Source: Zoogloea oleivorans
Lineage (GTDB): Bacteria > Pseudomonadota > Gammaproteobacteria > Burkholderiales > Rhodocyclaceae
Direction: 5' to 3'
Assembly: GCF_008107625.1 (NCBI RefSeq)
Contig: NZ_SDKK01000011.1
Coordinates: 124,001 to 188,000 of the forward strand
DNA: 64,000 nucleotides
Of the stretch, positions 47,931 through 59,201 are shown piece after piece; position 1 is the first letter of the stretch; each line of letters begins with the position of its first letter. The position numbers were made by a program, and so were the translations under genes. Below the pieces are notes generated by a model, which was not told the DNA's origin, ran no database searches, and worked only from the letters and a program-made list of their open reading frames with translations.

Positions 47931-48668
47931 ATGATCAAGGCCATTCTCACCGGACACAGCCGCGGGCTCGGCGCCGCCATCGCCCGGACGCTTCTCGAGC
48001 GCGGCATCACCGTGCTGGCCCTCGCCCGCTCACCGAATGCCGAACTGGGTGCCGCATTTCCGCAACGCCTGCACGAAGTGCAGCTCGACCTCTCGGACCC
48101 GGCGGCCCTCTGCGACTGGCTCGCCGACGGCAGCCTCACCGGGTTTGTCGCCGACGCCAGCACCGCGCTGCTCATCAACAATGCCGGCATGCTGCAGCCC
48201 GTCGGACTGCTCGGCACGCAAACTCACGAAGCGCTGGTGCACGCCGTCAATCTGAATATCAGTGCCCCGCTAGTCCTCGCCAATGCCTTCGCAGCCGCCA
48301 CCGGCGGATGTATCGACCGGCGTATCGTGCATATTTCGAGCGGTGCCGCCCGCAACCCTTACGCCGGCTGGAGCAGCTACTGCGCCACCAAGGCCGCCCT
48401 CGATCATCACGCCCGCGCCGTCGCTCTCGAACACCTGCCCGGCCTGCGCATCGCCAGCCTCGCCCCCGGCGTAGTGGACACCACCATGCAGGCCGAGATT
48501 CGCGCCGGCAGCGTCGCGCAATTTCCGCAGAAGGAGCGCTTCGAGGCCCTGCACACCGGCGGCCAGCTCGCCTCGCCGGCCGTTGCCGCCGGACGCCTGG
48601 TGGATTACCTGCTGGGGGAAAGGTTTGGTGACGTGGTGGACGGCGACCTGCGCCACCTGCCCGGCTGA
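47931..48668 (+). CDS. SDR-family oxidoreductase
   Basis: A 245-residue short-chain dehydrogenase: nucleotide motif AILTGHSRGLGAAIARTLLERGI, NNAG motif in LLINNAGMLQP, catalytic Ser in VHISSGAARNP, and YCATKAALDHHARAVALE (Tyr-x3-Lys). It resembles the sepiapterin-reductase-like/YueD group in the PxAGWSSYCATKAAL pattern. Substrate unknown. It starts 5 bp after the GGDEF-EAL gene and may share its transcript. Confidence 0.85.
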   Translation: MIKAILTGHSRGLGAAIARTLLERGITVLALARSPNAELGAAFPQRLHEVQLDLSDPAALCDWLADGSLTGFVADASTALLINNAGMLQPVGLLGTQTHEALVHAVNLNISAPLVLANAFAAATGGCIDRRIVHISSGAARNPYAGWSSYCATKAALDHHARAVALEHLPGLRIASLAPGVVDTTMQAEIRAGSVAQFPQKERFEALHTGGQLASPAVAAGRLVDYLLGERFGDVVDGDLRHLPG

Positions 48669-48689
48669 GCGCCGGGTGCCATCGGAGAT

Positions 48690-49064
48690 CTAGGCCGCCG
48701 GGCCGCTATCGAGCAGGCGCTCGCACTCCACCATCAGCGACATCCCGACCTCGGACTGATGGTTCGGGTCGAGGGATTCCGTCATCTCGTGGGCAATATG
48801 CAGACCCACCTCGCGGGCGACCGAGCTTTCGATCTGCCGCGCCAGTTGATCGCTCAGCGCAGACAAGCGGCGGCGCTCCGCGTCCGGCAGGCTGCGCTTC
48901 GAGCGTCCCAGCCAGTCGGCAATCAGCGTCGCGCCCTGGGCTTCGGTGAACCACTGGCGATGCTCGTAATACGCGTTGAGGCGCTCGGCAGCGAGGGCGA
49001 ACATCAGCGCAACCCGTACGCCCCGATCCGTGGCGGGCAAAGGGGGAGTTTTTTCCAGACTCAT
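48690..49064 (-). CDS. Hypothetical protein
   Basis: A 124-residue, helix-rich, acidic protein (ALMFALAAERLNAYYEHRQWFTEAQG; VAREVGLHIAHEMTESLDPNHQSEVGMSLMVECERLLDSG). No domain, signal or membrane segment is recognised. The ATG at 49064 is preferred; the frame is open further upstream into the palindrome at 49154 but that part does not look coding. It lies downstream of icd on the same strand. Confidence 0.65.
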   Translation of the reverse strand: MSLEKTPPLPATDRGVRVALMFALAAERLNAYYEHRQWFTEAQGATLIADWLGRSKRSLPDAERRRLSALSDQLARQIESSVAREVGLHIAHEMTESLDPNHQSEVGMSLMVECERLLDSGPAA

Positions 49065-49153
49065 GTGCAGTTTTGTTTCATTCCGTGGCCGGCCCGGACC
49101 ATAGCACGCACAGTGCGCAGCCGACACCGCAGCCCGTTTTTGCAAGGGTAAAC

Positions 49154-49196
49154 GATAGGTGCCGGCAAACCAGAAACTGGCTTGCCGGCACCTATC
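49154..49196. repeat. Long near-perfect palindrome between icd and the next gene
   Basis: Arms GATAGGTGCCGGCAA (49154-49168) and TTGCCGGCACCTATC (49182-49196) pair over 15 bases; after one mismatch CCAG/CTGG adds four more pairs around an AAA loop. There is no T-run on either strand, so it is not a classical terminator. It starts 35 bp past the icd stop. Confidence 0.85.
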
Positions 49197-49230
49197 TGCC
49201 ACATAGCGTAGCTACAGGCTTACTTCACAC

Positions 49231-51468
<2,238 letters not shown>

Positions 51469-51866
51469 CAGTTTTTCCCCTCGAGATTTTGATTGATTTA
51501 TTCGGGCCCAATCCGTGCGGACCCTTCTCGCCATGCTTGTCAGTAGCAAGCAGCCAACTATTTTAACCCGCAGCATCCCCGTCCACACCACTGGGCACCG
51601 GGATTTTTCAGATAGTGAATCGATATTTCGCGACTCGCAAGTTTCTGGAGCCCCCAAAACCCTTGTTCGTCCTGCACTTGCAGGCCGGAAACAGGACTCA
51701 GGTTCATGGCGCTAGCCCGGTACCCAGATGCGGTGCGGTTTCCGTGGCGTCAACCTTTAGCTAAAGATATAGTCCTGCGCCTCCGTTAGGGGTGAAACCA
51801 GAGGGTGTCGAGCGGAGTCGGCAACAGCCGGCCTGTTCAAGGCGCCCCGCAGGAGACAATGAAAAA
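51469..51866. other. 398-bp intergenic region between icd and the FIST gene
   Basis: Divergent promoter region. It contains a hairpin CCTGCA-CT-TGCAGG (about 51673-51690), a perfect 12-bp palindrome CTTTAGCTAAAG (51755-51766) directly before a possible -10 box TATAGT (51768-51773), and AGGAGA at 51851-51856. No credible ORF apart from a three-codon ATG-AAA-AAA-TGA at 51859 that overlaps the FIST start. Confidence 0.55.
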
Positions 51867-53039
51867 ATGAACACCACCACGCTCGCCGATCCAGGCGGGG
51901 AGTCGGGCATCCGGACCGGCACAAGCCATTGCAGCCAGGCCGCGGATGCCGCTCATGAACTGGCCGCCCTGCTCGCCCCCAGCGCTGGCGGGCTTGCCTT
52001 GGTCTTTGCATCGAGCCGCTTCGCCAGCAACGAACTGGCCGACGGCCTGCGGGACGCTTTTGGCGATACGCCGCTGATCGGCTGCACGACGGCCGGAGAA
52101 ATCGGCCCCGAGGGCTATCAGGAAGGCAGCCTGACCGGCGCCGCTTTCGGCCCCGGTGACATCGACTTTGAAATCGGCCTGCTCGAAGACCTGGACCAAA
52201 CAGACACCCGCGCCATGACGGGCTTTGCCCACGCGCTGCGCCATCGCCTGCAGGCCCGCCACCCGGGCCTTGGCAGCGAGACCTTCCTGGCCTTCATGCT
52301 GGTCGATGGCCTGTGCGCGCGCGAGGAAAGCATCGCCCGCGCCTTTCATGACGGCCTTGGCGGCATTCCCCTGTCCGGCGGCTCGGCCGGTGACGAACTG
52401 AACTTTGCCGAAACGCGGGTCATCTTCAATGGGCGGCTCGTCGAGAACGCGGCGGTGCTGCTGGTCGCCACGACCACCCGCCCCTTCACGGTCTTCAAAA
52501 CCCAGCATTTCACTCCCACCATGACACGCCTGGTGGTGACCGGTGCCATTCCGGAAAAACGCATCGTCACCGAAATCAACGGCTGCCCGGCAGCGCCCGA
52601 GTACGCCCGCGCCCTGGGCATCGACCCGGCCAGCCTGACGCCCCAGACCTTCGCCGCCCATCCGGTGGTGGTGCGCATCGGCAATGCCGACTTCGTCCGC
52701 TCGATCCAGCGGGCCAATCCGGATGGCAGCCTGAGCTTCTTCTGCGCCATCGATCGGGGCATCGTCTTCAAGGTCGCCCACGGCGAAGACCTGCTGGCCA
52801 ACCTCGACACCGCCCTCGTCGATGCCGGAACACAAGTCGGCGAAGTGGCGCTGACCCTCGGCTGCGACTGCATCCTGCGACGGCTCGAATGCCGGGAACG
52901 AGGCATCACCGAGCAGGTCGGACAACGCCTGGCGCACAGCCGCGTGATCGGCTTCAGCACTTTCGGCGAGCAGTACCGGGGCATGCACATCAACCAGACC
53001 TTTACCGGTATCGCCTTCGGACGGAGAGCGCGGTCATGA
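51867..53039 (+). CDS. FIST-domain sensor protein
   Basis: A 390-residue protein with FIST_N (ALVFASSRFASNELADGLRDAFGDTPLIGCTTAGEIGPEGY; GIPLSGGSAGDELNF) and FIST_C (ARALGIDPASL, HPVVVRIG, FFCAIDRGIVFKVAHGEDLLAN, RVIGFSTFGEQYRGMHINQTFTGIAF). FIST modules are thought to bind small ligands, perhaps amino acids, and often sit beside chemotaxis or c-di-GMP proteins. No membrane segment, so cytosolic. The stop overlaps the start of the downstream PAS-GGDEF-EAL gene by four bases (ATGA), so the two are translationally coupled. The ATG at 51867 has AGGAGA about ten bases upstream. Confidence 0.9.
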   Translation: MNTTTLADPGGESGIRTGTSHCSQAADAAHELAALLAPSAGGLALVFASSRFASNELADGLRDAFGDTPLIGCTTAGEIGPEGYQEGSLTGAAFGPGDIDFEIGLLEDLDQTDTRAMTGFAHALRHRLQARHPGLGSETFLAFMLVDGLCAREESIARAFHDGLGGIPLSGGSAGDELNFAETRVIFNGRLVENAAVLLVATTTRPFTVFKTQHFTPTMTRLVVTGAIPEKRIVTEINGCPAAPEYARALGIDPASLTPQTFAAHPVVVRIGNADFVRSIQRANPDGSLSFFCAIDRGIVFKVAHGEDLLANLDTALVDAGTQVGEVALTLGCDCILRRLECRERGITEQVGQRLAHSRVIGFSTFGEQYRGMHINQTFTGIAFGRRARS

Positions 53040-56000
53040 ACGGCCCCGCGGACATCCGCTGCAGGCTGGACGACGCCGACGGCCTCGTTCAGGAAATTCT
53101 CCGCCGCGACAAGATCATCGACGCGCTGGCCTACCAGGTTGAACGCAACCTCAACGACCAGGGCCGGGATTACGGCCTGCTGCAGACCACCTTCGTGCTG
53201 GAAGAGCAGATCCGCCAGCGCACGGAAGAGCTGACCACCACGCTGGAAGCCCTCGGCGAAGTATCGGCCCGCGCCACCGCCGCCCGGCTGCAACTCGAAA
53301 CCGCGGTGGAGAACATCTCCGACGGCTTCGCGCTGTTCGACCCGCAAGATCGGGTGCTGCTGTGCAACGAGGCCTTCCGGCGCTTGTGGGGCATGACCGG
53401 CCAGCGCAGCAGCCGCCCCTTTGGCGACTTCCTGGCCGAGACCGCCAGCCAGGATTCGGCCGCCGGCAACACCCTTGTGCCCCAGTTGCAGGCCTGTCGC
53501 AGCAGCGATGGGCGCTGCGAAGTGCAACTCCCGTCCGGGCAGGCCCTGCAGATTCGCGAGCACCGCATGGCCGATGGCTGCCTGGTCGGCATCTATTCCG
53601 ACGTCACCGATCTGAAGGCCGAAGAAGCCCGCCTGCGCCAGCAGGAACTGGCCCGCAAGTCACGTCTGCTGCAATCCACCCTCGACACCATCGACCAGGG
53701 CATCGCCGTCTTCGACGCCGACGAAAAGCTGGTGGCCTGGAACCTGCGCTACTTCGAATTGCTGGCCCTGCCCGTCGGACTGGCCCGGCCGGACAGCCGG
53801 CTCGACGATCTGCGCAGCGCCAGCGCAGCGGTGACCCGCCTGTGCCCGACGAGCCTCGGCGCCCTCGCCCGCATCAGCCGCTTCGAGCAGAGCATTGCGG
53901 CCGGCCCGGTGCTGGAGCTGGCCCGCTTCCCGATGCCGGACGGCGGCTTCGTCATGACCGCCAGCGACATCACCTCCCTCAAGGAAGGCGAGGAGCGCAT
54001 CCGCCGCCTGCTCGGCCAGCAGCGAGCCATCTTCGACAACGCGCACGTGGGCATCATCCTGGCCGATGACCGCAAGATGCTCGACGTGAACACCCGCATG
54101 GCAGAGATCTTCGGCTACGACTCGCCTGCCGAGATGATCGGCCAGCTCACCGAAATCCTCTACCCCAGCCGGGCCGACTACCTCGATGTCGGCGGCCGGA
54201 TCTACGGCGAACTGGCCACCAGTGGCTACAGCGAAGGCAACACACGCATGGTGCGCAAGGACGGCAGCCCGTTGTGGATCCGTCTTTCCGGCCGCCCGCT
54301 GGATGCCCGGGCGCCCCTCGAAGGTTCGATCTGGGTCTTCACCGACGTCACCGGCCAGCGCGAACAACAGGCTCAGCTGGAGCTCGCCCAACTGGTCTTC
54401 AATCACAGCAACGAAGCACTGATGGTGACCGATGCCGACAACCGCATCGTGAGCATCAACACCGCCTTCACCAGCATCACCGGCTACGAGGCCGGCGAGG
54501 TACTCGGCCAGACCCCAGGCATCCTCAAGTCCGGCCAGCACGACAGCCACTTCTACCGCAGCATCTGGAAAACCCTCGAGCGGGACGACCGCTGGGAAGG
54601 AGAAATCATCGACCGCCACAAGAGCGGCAAGCTCTACCCCAAGTGGCTGACGATCCGCATGGTGCGCAACCCGGACCGCAGCGTGGCCCACTACGTGGCG
54701 GCCTTCAGCGACATCAGCGTACGCAAGGCGGCCGAGGAAAAGATCCAGTACATGGCGCACCACGACGCCCTCACCGGCCTGCCCAACCGGGTGCTGCTGC
54801 GCGATCGCTTCGAGCAGATGCATCGGCGCGTCAGCCGCGAGCACCGGACGCTGGCGATGTACTTCCTCGACCTCGACCACTTCAAACGCATCAACGACAC
54901 CCTCGGCCACGCCGTCGGCGACGAACTGCTGATTGCCGTGACCCGCCGCCTCACCACCTGCCTGCGCCGCAGCGACACGATCAGCCGCCTGGGGGGCGAC
55001 GAGTTCATGATCCTGGTCGAAGGCGACGAGTCGATCCGCTCCTTTGCGGCCCTGGCCGAGAAACTCTGCCGCGCCCTGGAGGCGCCCTTCGAGCTGGGTG
55101 GCCAGGCACTCACCTCCACCGGCACCCTCGGCATCGCCGTCGCCCCGACCGATGGCACTGACTTCGACACCCTGATGAAGAAGGCCGACATGGCCATGTA
55201 TCACGCCAAGGACAAGGGGCGCGGAACGTTCAGCTTTTTCGACGAAGGCATGAACCGCGACTCGGCAGAACGTCTCGCCCTCGCCACCAGCCTGCGCCAT
55301 GCCCTGTCCGCCGGTGAGCTGCGCCTCGTCTACCAGCCCCAGTTCGCGCTCGACGACCAGCGCATGACCGGCGCCGAGGCGCTGATGCGCTGGCACTCGC
55401 CGCGCTTCGGCGACGTCAGCCCGGCCCAGTTCATTCCCCTCGCCGAGGAAACCGGCCTGATCCTGCCGATGGGCGAATGGGCCCTGCACGAGTCCTGCCG
55501 TCAGGCACGGACATGGAGCGATGCCGGACATCCCCTCAAGGTGGCCGTGAATGTCTCGGCCGTTCAGGTGTACCGGGACGACTTTGCCGCCACGCTGGCC
55601 GCCGCCCTGCGCGACACCGGCGCCAAGCCCGCCAGCATCGAGCTGGAACTGACCGAGTCGACCTTGATGAAGGACGCAGCACGCTTCATCGAGGTAATCG
55701 CCTACGTGCGGGCACTGGGCATCTCGGTGGCCATCGACGACTTCGGTACCGGCTATTCGAGCCTGGCCTATCTGAAGCGCTTCCAGGTCAGCAAGCTCAA
55801 GGTGGACCGCTCCTTCGTCAAGGACATCCCCGACGACGAGGAAGACCGGGCCATCGCCGAAGCCATCGTGCGCATGGGTCAGTCACTCAAGCTGAAGGTG
55901 ATCGCCGAAGGCGTGGAAACCCCGGCCCAGATGGACTTCCTGGCCGGCATTGGCTGCCATGAAGTACAGGGCTTCCTGTTCAGTCGCCCCCTTGAGGCGG

Positions 56001-56071
56001 ACGCCATGACACGACGCCTTGTGCAGGCGCGCTCCGGCGTCGCACCCGCGGAGCTCAGCCTGCCGCATTAG
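53036..56071 (+). CDS. Multi-PAS GGDEF-EAL protein coupled to the FIST sensor
   Basis: A 1011-residue cytosolic protein with no membrane helix. An N-terminal coiled coil (LVQEILRRDKIIDALAYQVERNLN, EEQIRQRTEELTTTLEALGE) leads to about four PAS domains (SDGFALFDPQDRVLLCNEAF; DQGIAVFDADEKLVAWN; VGIILADDRKMLDVNTRMAEIFGY; NEALMVTDADNRIVSINTAF). GGDEF is intact (residues 653-657), as is EAL (E781 in GAEALMRW) with DDFGTGYSSL. It should take its input partly from the FIST protein encoded by the overlapping upstream gene (inference). Net cyclase or phosphodiesterase activity cannot be read. Confidence 0.94.
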   Translation: MNGPADIRCRLDDADGLVQEILRRDKIIDALAYQVERNLNDQGRDYGLLQTTFVLEEQIRQRTEELTTTLEALGEVSARATAARLQLETAVENISDGFALFDPQDRVLLCNEAFRRLWGMTGQRSSRPFGDFLAETASQDSAAGNTLVPQLQACRSSDGRCEVQLPSGQALQIREHRMADGCLVGIYSDVTDLKAEEARLRQQELARKSRLLQSTLDTIDQGIAVFDADEKLVAWNLRYFELLALPVGLARPDSRLDDLRSASAAVTRLCPTSLGALARISRFEQSIAAGPVLELARFPMPDGGFVMTASDITSLKEGEERIRRLLGQQRAIFDNAHVGIILADDRKMLDVNTRMAEIFGYDSPAEMIGQLTEILYPSRADYLDVGGRIYGELATSGYSEGNTRMVRKDGSPLWIRLSGRPLDARAPLEGSIWVFTDVTGQREQQAQLELAQLVFNHSNEALMVTDADNRIVSINTAFTSITGYEAGEVLGQTPGILKSGQHDSHFYRSIWKTLERDDRWEGEIIDRHKSGKLYPKWLTIRMVRNPDRSVAHYVAAFSDISVRKAAEEKIQYMAHHDALTGLPNRVLLRDRFEQMHRRVSREHRTLAMYFLDLDHFKRINDTLGHAVGDELLIAVTRRLTTCLRRSDTISRLGGDEFMILVEGDESIRSFAALAEKLCRALEAPFELGGQALTSTGTLGIAVAPTDGTDFDTLMKKADMAMYHAKDKGRGTFSFFDEGMNRDSAERLALATSLRHALSAGELRLVYQPQFALDDQRMTGAEALMRWHSPRFGDVSPAQFIPLAEETGLILPMGEWALHESCRQARTWSDAGHPLKVAVNVSAVQVYRDDFAATLAAALRDTGAKPASIELELTESTLMKDAARFIEVIAYVRALGISVAIDDFGTGYSSLAYLKRFQVSKLKVDRSFVKDIPDDEEDRAIAEAIVRMGQSLKLKVIAEGVETPAQMDFLAGIGCHEVQGFLFSRPLEADAMTRRLVQARSGVAPAELSLPH

Positions 56072-56139
56072 CGGCGCTCAGTCGATGATCGGGTGAAGCC
56101 TCCGTCCCCACGCCGGGAGCATGTACTACACTCGCGGGC

Positions 56140-57606
56140 ATGAACGAAGCCGCCGCCCGCCACGTCATCCTCGTCCGCGCCCTCGAAACCACCGACAGCC
56201 CGGACAAGCCCTGGAACGATACCGACGCCGCCTGGGCCAGCCGGGCCGCCGCCGAAGTGGTCGGCTCAGAAGCCGATGCCGACCGCTTCCTCGCCCGTCG
56301 CGGGGCGCTGGCCGTCGAACGCCTCGCCGACCGGGACCGCCAGCTCCGGCGTCTCGCCGAGGGCCGCAACTGGCGCCCATGGGTCGGCAGCCTGATGGTG
56401 GCGGTGGCCTTCGCGCTGGGCATCCTGATGGATGCGGTGGGGCCGTCACGCTACGTGAACCTGCTGGCCTTTCCGCTGCTCGGACTGATCGCCTGGAACC
56501 TGCTTGTTTATCTGACAATTTTCGTCGAAGGGCTGACCCGTCCCTTCCGCCGCACCCCGGCCCGCCCGGGCGCCCTGCGGCGTGCTGTCGCCAGGCTGGG
56601 CGGCAGCCTCGGCGAAACGCTGGCAACGGCCGCCCCCGCCTCGCCTTTCACGGTATTCCGCAATGACTGGGCACAGGCCTCGGCCCCGCTGACCCTGCAG
56701 CGGGTCAGCCAGGTGCTGCACCTGTCCGCCATGGCCTTCGCCCTCGGCGCCATCGCCGCACTGTACATGCGCGGGCTGGTGCTGGATTACCGGGCCGGCT
56801 GGGAAAGCACCTTCCTCGACGCCAGCCAGGTGCATCAGGGGCTCCGCCTGCTCCTCGGTCCGGCAGCCCAGCTCGGCGGCGTACCGATCCCCGACGCGCA
56901 ACACCTCGAAAACCTCCGCCTGCCGGCGGGCCACGGCGAGAACGCCGCCCCGTGGATCCACCTGTTCGCACTCACCCTGGCCTTCACTGTCGTGCTGCCC
57001 CGCGCGCTACTGGCGCTGATCAGCGGGCTGCGCGCCCGCGGCATGCAGAACCATTTTCCGCTGCCCCTCGGCGATGCCTACTTCCAGCGCCTGCAGCGCG
57101 GCTTCTCCGGCCGCGAGGCGCGGGTGCACGTGCTGCCCTACAGCTACGCTGTGTCACCCGCGGCCATGCTGCTCCTGCAGGAAGGTGTGACGCGGGAATT
57201 CGGCCCCCGGGCCAGCCTCAGCGTCGCCCCGCCACTGGCCTTCGGCGACGAGGACGCACTACCGCCAAGCGCCCTGCCCGACACGCCACCATCGCTGGTT
57301 CTCGCCCTGTTCAGCCTCACCGCCACACCGGAGGAAGAGAACCACGGCGCTTTCCTCGCCGCCCTGGCGACACGGCTTCCGACCGGCACGCCACTGGCCG
57401 CACTGGTGGATGAAGCCGGCTTCAAGGCCCGCTTCGACGCCCAGCCCAAGCGCCAGGAAGAACGTCGCCGGGCATGGACCCGCGTACTGGAAAAGCACGC
57501 TGTCACAGTCACCTTCGTGGATCTCACCGACACAGATCCCGGCGCCCTGGCCGAAACCCTGAGCCATATCCTTGATCACAGCGCCCGCCCAGGAGGCCCC
57601 CGGTGA
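56140..57606 (+). CDS. DUF2868 membrane protein
   Basis: A 488-residue inner-membrane protein matching DUF2868: N-terminal soluble part (HVILVRALETTDSPDKPWNDTDAAWASRAAA), membrane helices at about 82-100, 106-130, 193-213 and 272-297, a periplasmic loop between the third and fourth, and a cytosolic C-terminal domain of about 190 residues (GLRARGMQNHFPLPLGDAYFQRL; PTGTPLAALVDEAGFKARF). Function unknown. The gene overlaps the DUF3482 GTPase gene by four bases and the two families co-occur widely, so they probably act together. Confidence 0.87.
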   Translation: MNEAAARHVILVRALETTDSPDKPWNDTDAAWASRAAAEVVGSEADADRFLARRGALAVERLADRDRQLRRLAEGRNWRPWVGSLMVAVAFALGILMDAVGPSRYVNLLAFPLLGLIAWNLLVYLTIFVEGLTRPFRRTPARPGALRRAVARLGGSLGETLATAAPASPFTVFRNDWAQASAPLTLQRVSQVLHLSAMAFALGAIAALYMRGLVLDYRAGWESTFLDASQVHQGLRLLLGPAAQLGGVPIPDAQHLENLRLPAGHGENAAPWIHLFALTLAFTVVLPRALLALISGLRARGMQNHFPLPLGDAYFQRLQRGFSGREARVHVLPYSYAVSPAAMLLLQEGVTREFGPRASLSVAPPLAFGDEDALPPSALPDTPPSLVLALFSLTATPEEENHGAFLAALATRLPTGTPLAALVDEAGFKARFDAQPKRQEERRRAWTRVLEKHAVTVTFVDLTDTDPGALAETLSHILDHSARPGGPR

Positions 57607-59072
57607 CCCTCATCAACCTCAGCCTCGTCTCCCACACCAACGCCGGCAAGACCACCCTCGCCCGCAGCCTGCTTGGTCGCGACGTCGGCGAGATTCGCGA
57701 CGAAGCCCACGTCACCGCGCTGGCCGAATGCCACCGCATGATCGAGACGCCCGACGGCCATGCGCTCAACCTGTGGGACACACCCGGCTTCGGCGACAGC
57801 GCGCGCCTCGTCAAGCGCCTGCGCCTGCAAGGGAACCCGCTGGGCTGGCTGCTCTCCGAAGTGTGGGACCGCTGGCGCGACCGCCCCTTCTGGTCGAGCC
57901 AGCAGGCCATCCGCAATGTGCGCGACGAGGCCGACGTGGTGCTCTACCTCGTCAATGCCTCCGAAACACCCCGCGACGCCGGCTACGTCGAGCCGGAAAT
58001 GGAAATCCTGGCGTGGATCGGCAAACCGGTACTGGTGCTCCTCAACCAGATCGGCGAACCCCGCCCTGGCGTCCTCGACAAGGCCGACGAAGAAAGCTGG
58101 CGCAAACACGTCGCCCATCACCCTTTCGTACGCGGCGTGCTCACCCTCGACGCCTTCGCCCGCTGCTGGGTGCAGGAATTCGCACTGCTGAATGCCATCG
58201 CAGCCATTTTGCCGGCGGACAAACAGGCCAGCTTCGAAGCCCTGCAGGGAGCCTGGCGCAGCCGGCGCATGGAAAGCTTCGAAGCCTCGCTGAACATACT
58301 CGCCCGGTTTCTGGCCCGCAGCGCGCAGGATGAAGAAAACCTCGACGACGCCGGTTTCATGTCTTCCCTGCGTGGTATCGGCAAGGCCGTCGGCATCGGA
58401 AAGGACGATGGCACGTCACCCCGGGAACAGGCCATGGCCCGCCTCGCCACGCGTCTCGACCAGGAAACCCGCCGCAGCACCGACCAGCTCATCGAAGCCC
58501 ACGGCCTTGGCGGACGGGCCGCGGAGGAAGTCATGGCCCGTGTCGCGGCCGACTTCACGACAGACGAGCGACTCCCCGAAGGCAAGGCGGCCGTACTCGG
58601 CGGCGTGGTGTCGGGGGCCCTGTCCGGCCTCGCCGCCGATCTGGCCAGCGGCGGACTGACCCTCGGCGCCGGCCTGATCGGTGGCGCCGTACTGGGCGCC
58701 CTCGGGAGCGCCGGCCTGGCCCGGGGCGTCAACCTGGTACGCGGCAAGGACAGCAGCCTGCTGAACTGGAGCGACGAAAGCCTCCAGCGGCTCTTCGCCA
58801 GCGCACTGCTGCGCTACCTGGCTGTGGCCCACTACGGCCGTGGCCGGGGGGAATGGCAGCAAGGTGAATATCCTCCCCACTGGAAAACGCTGGTCGAAGA
58901 GGAACTGGCCTCTCGCCAGAGCAGCCTCACCAGCCTGTGGGCCCAACGGGGCACACCAAACGAAGCCACAGCCTTCGAGCAAGCCCTGCGGACGACGCTT
59001 GCCGACACACTTCTGAGCTTGCTGCAGCGTCTCTACCCAAACGTTCAAAGAGATCCCGAAACAATATTTTAA
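57603..59072 (+). CDS. DUF3482 GTPase-like protein
   Basis: A 489-residue P-loop protein: G1 SHTNAGKTT (residues 10-18; Ser where GTPases usually have Gly), switch-like TAL, G3 DTPG (59-62), and a G4 position reading LLNQIGEP (148-151) instead of NKxD. A helical region follows, then a Gly/Ala-rich hydrophobic stretch at about 326-382 (GGVVSGALSGLAADLASGG..), suggesting membrane association. This is the DUF3482 architecture; function unknown. GTG start overlapping the DUF2868 gene. Ends about 130 bp before the cytochrome peroxidase gene. Confidence 0.87.
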   Translation: MTLINLSLVSHTNAGKTTLARSLLGRDVGEIRDEAHVTALAECHRMIETPDGHALNLWDTPGFGDSARLVKRLRLQGNPLGWLLSEVWDRWRDRPFWSSQQAIRNVRDEADVVLYLVNASETPRDAGYVEPEMEILAWIGKPVLVLLNQIGEPRPGVLDKADEESWRKHVAHHPFVRGVLTLDAFARCWVQEFALLNAIAAILPADKQASFEALQGAWRSRRMESFEASLNILARFLARSAQDEENLDDAGFMSSLRGIGKAVGIGKDDGTSPREQAMARLATRLDQETRRSTDQLIEAHGLGGRAAEEVMARVAADFTTDERLPEGKAAVLGGVVSGALSGLAADLASGGLTLGAGLIGGAVLGALGSAGLARGVNLVRGKDSSLLNWSDESLQRLFASALLRYLAVAHYGRGRGEWQQGEYPPHWKTLVEEELASRQSSLTSLWAQRGTPNEATAFEQALRTTLADTLLSLLQRLYPNVQRDPETIF

Positions 59073-59201
59073 TTACCATTTGACATACCCTTTAAGCATT
59101 CCTTAAGGTTGAGGAAGGAATATCCGAGGCAATTCCGGCCGTCACCTACCGACACCCGTCAGTACCGGCCGGCGGATTTTCCCTTGCACAAGGAGTCTGT
59201 C

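Noticed and set aside
51755-51790. FliA-type flagellar promoter before the FIST gene
   Set aside because: A TAAAG-like half is present but no GCCGATAA-like -10 follows at the right spacing.
51721-51850. Possible c-di-GMP riboswitch upstream of the FIST/GGDEF-EAL operon
   Set aside because: The conserved GEMM core sequences and tetraloop/receptor could not be found in this stretch.
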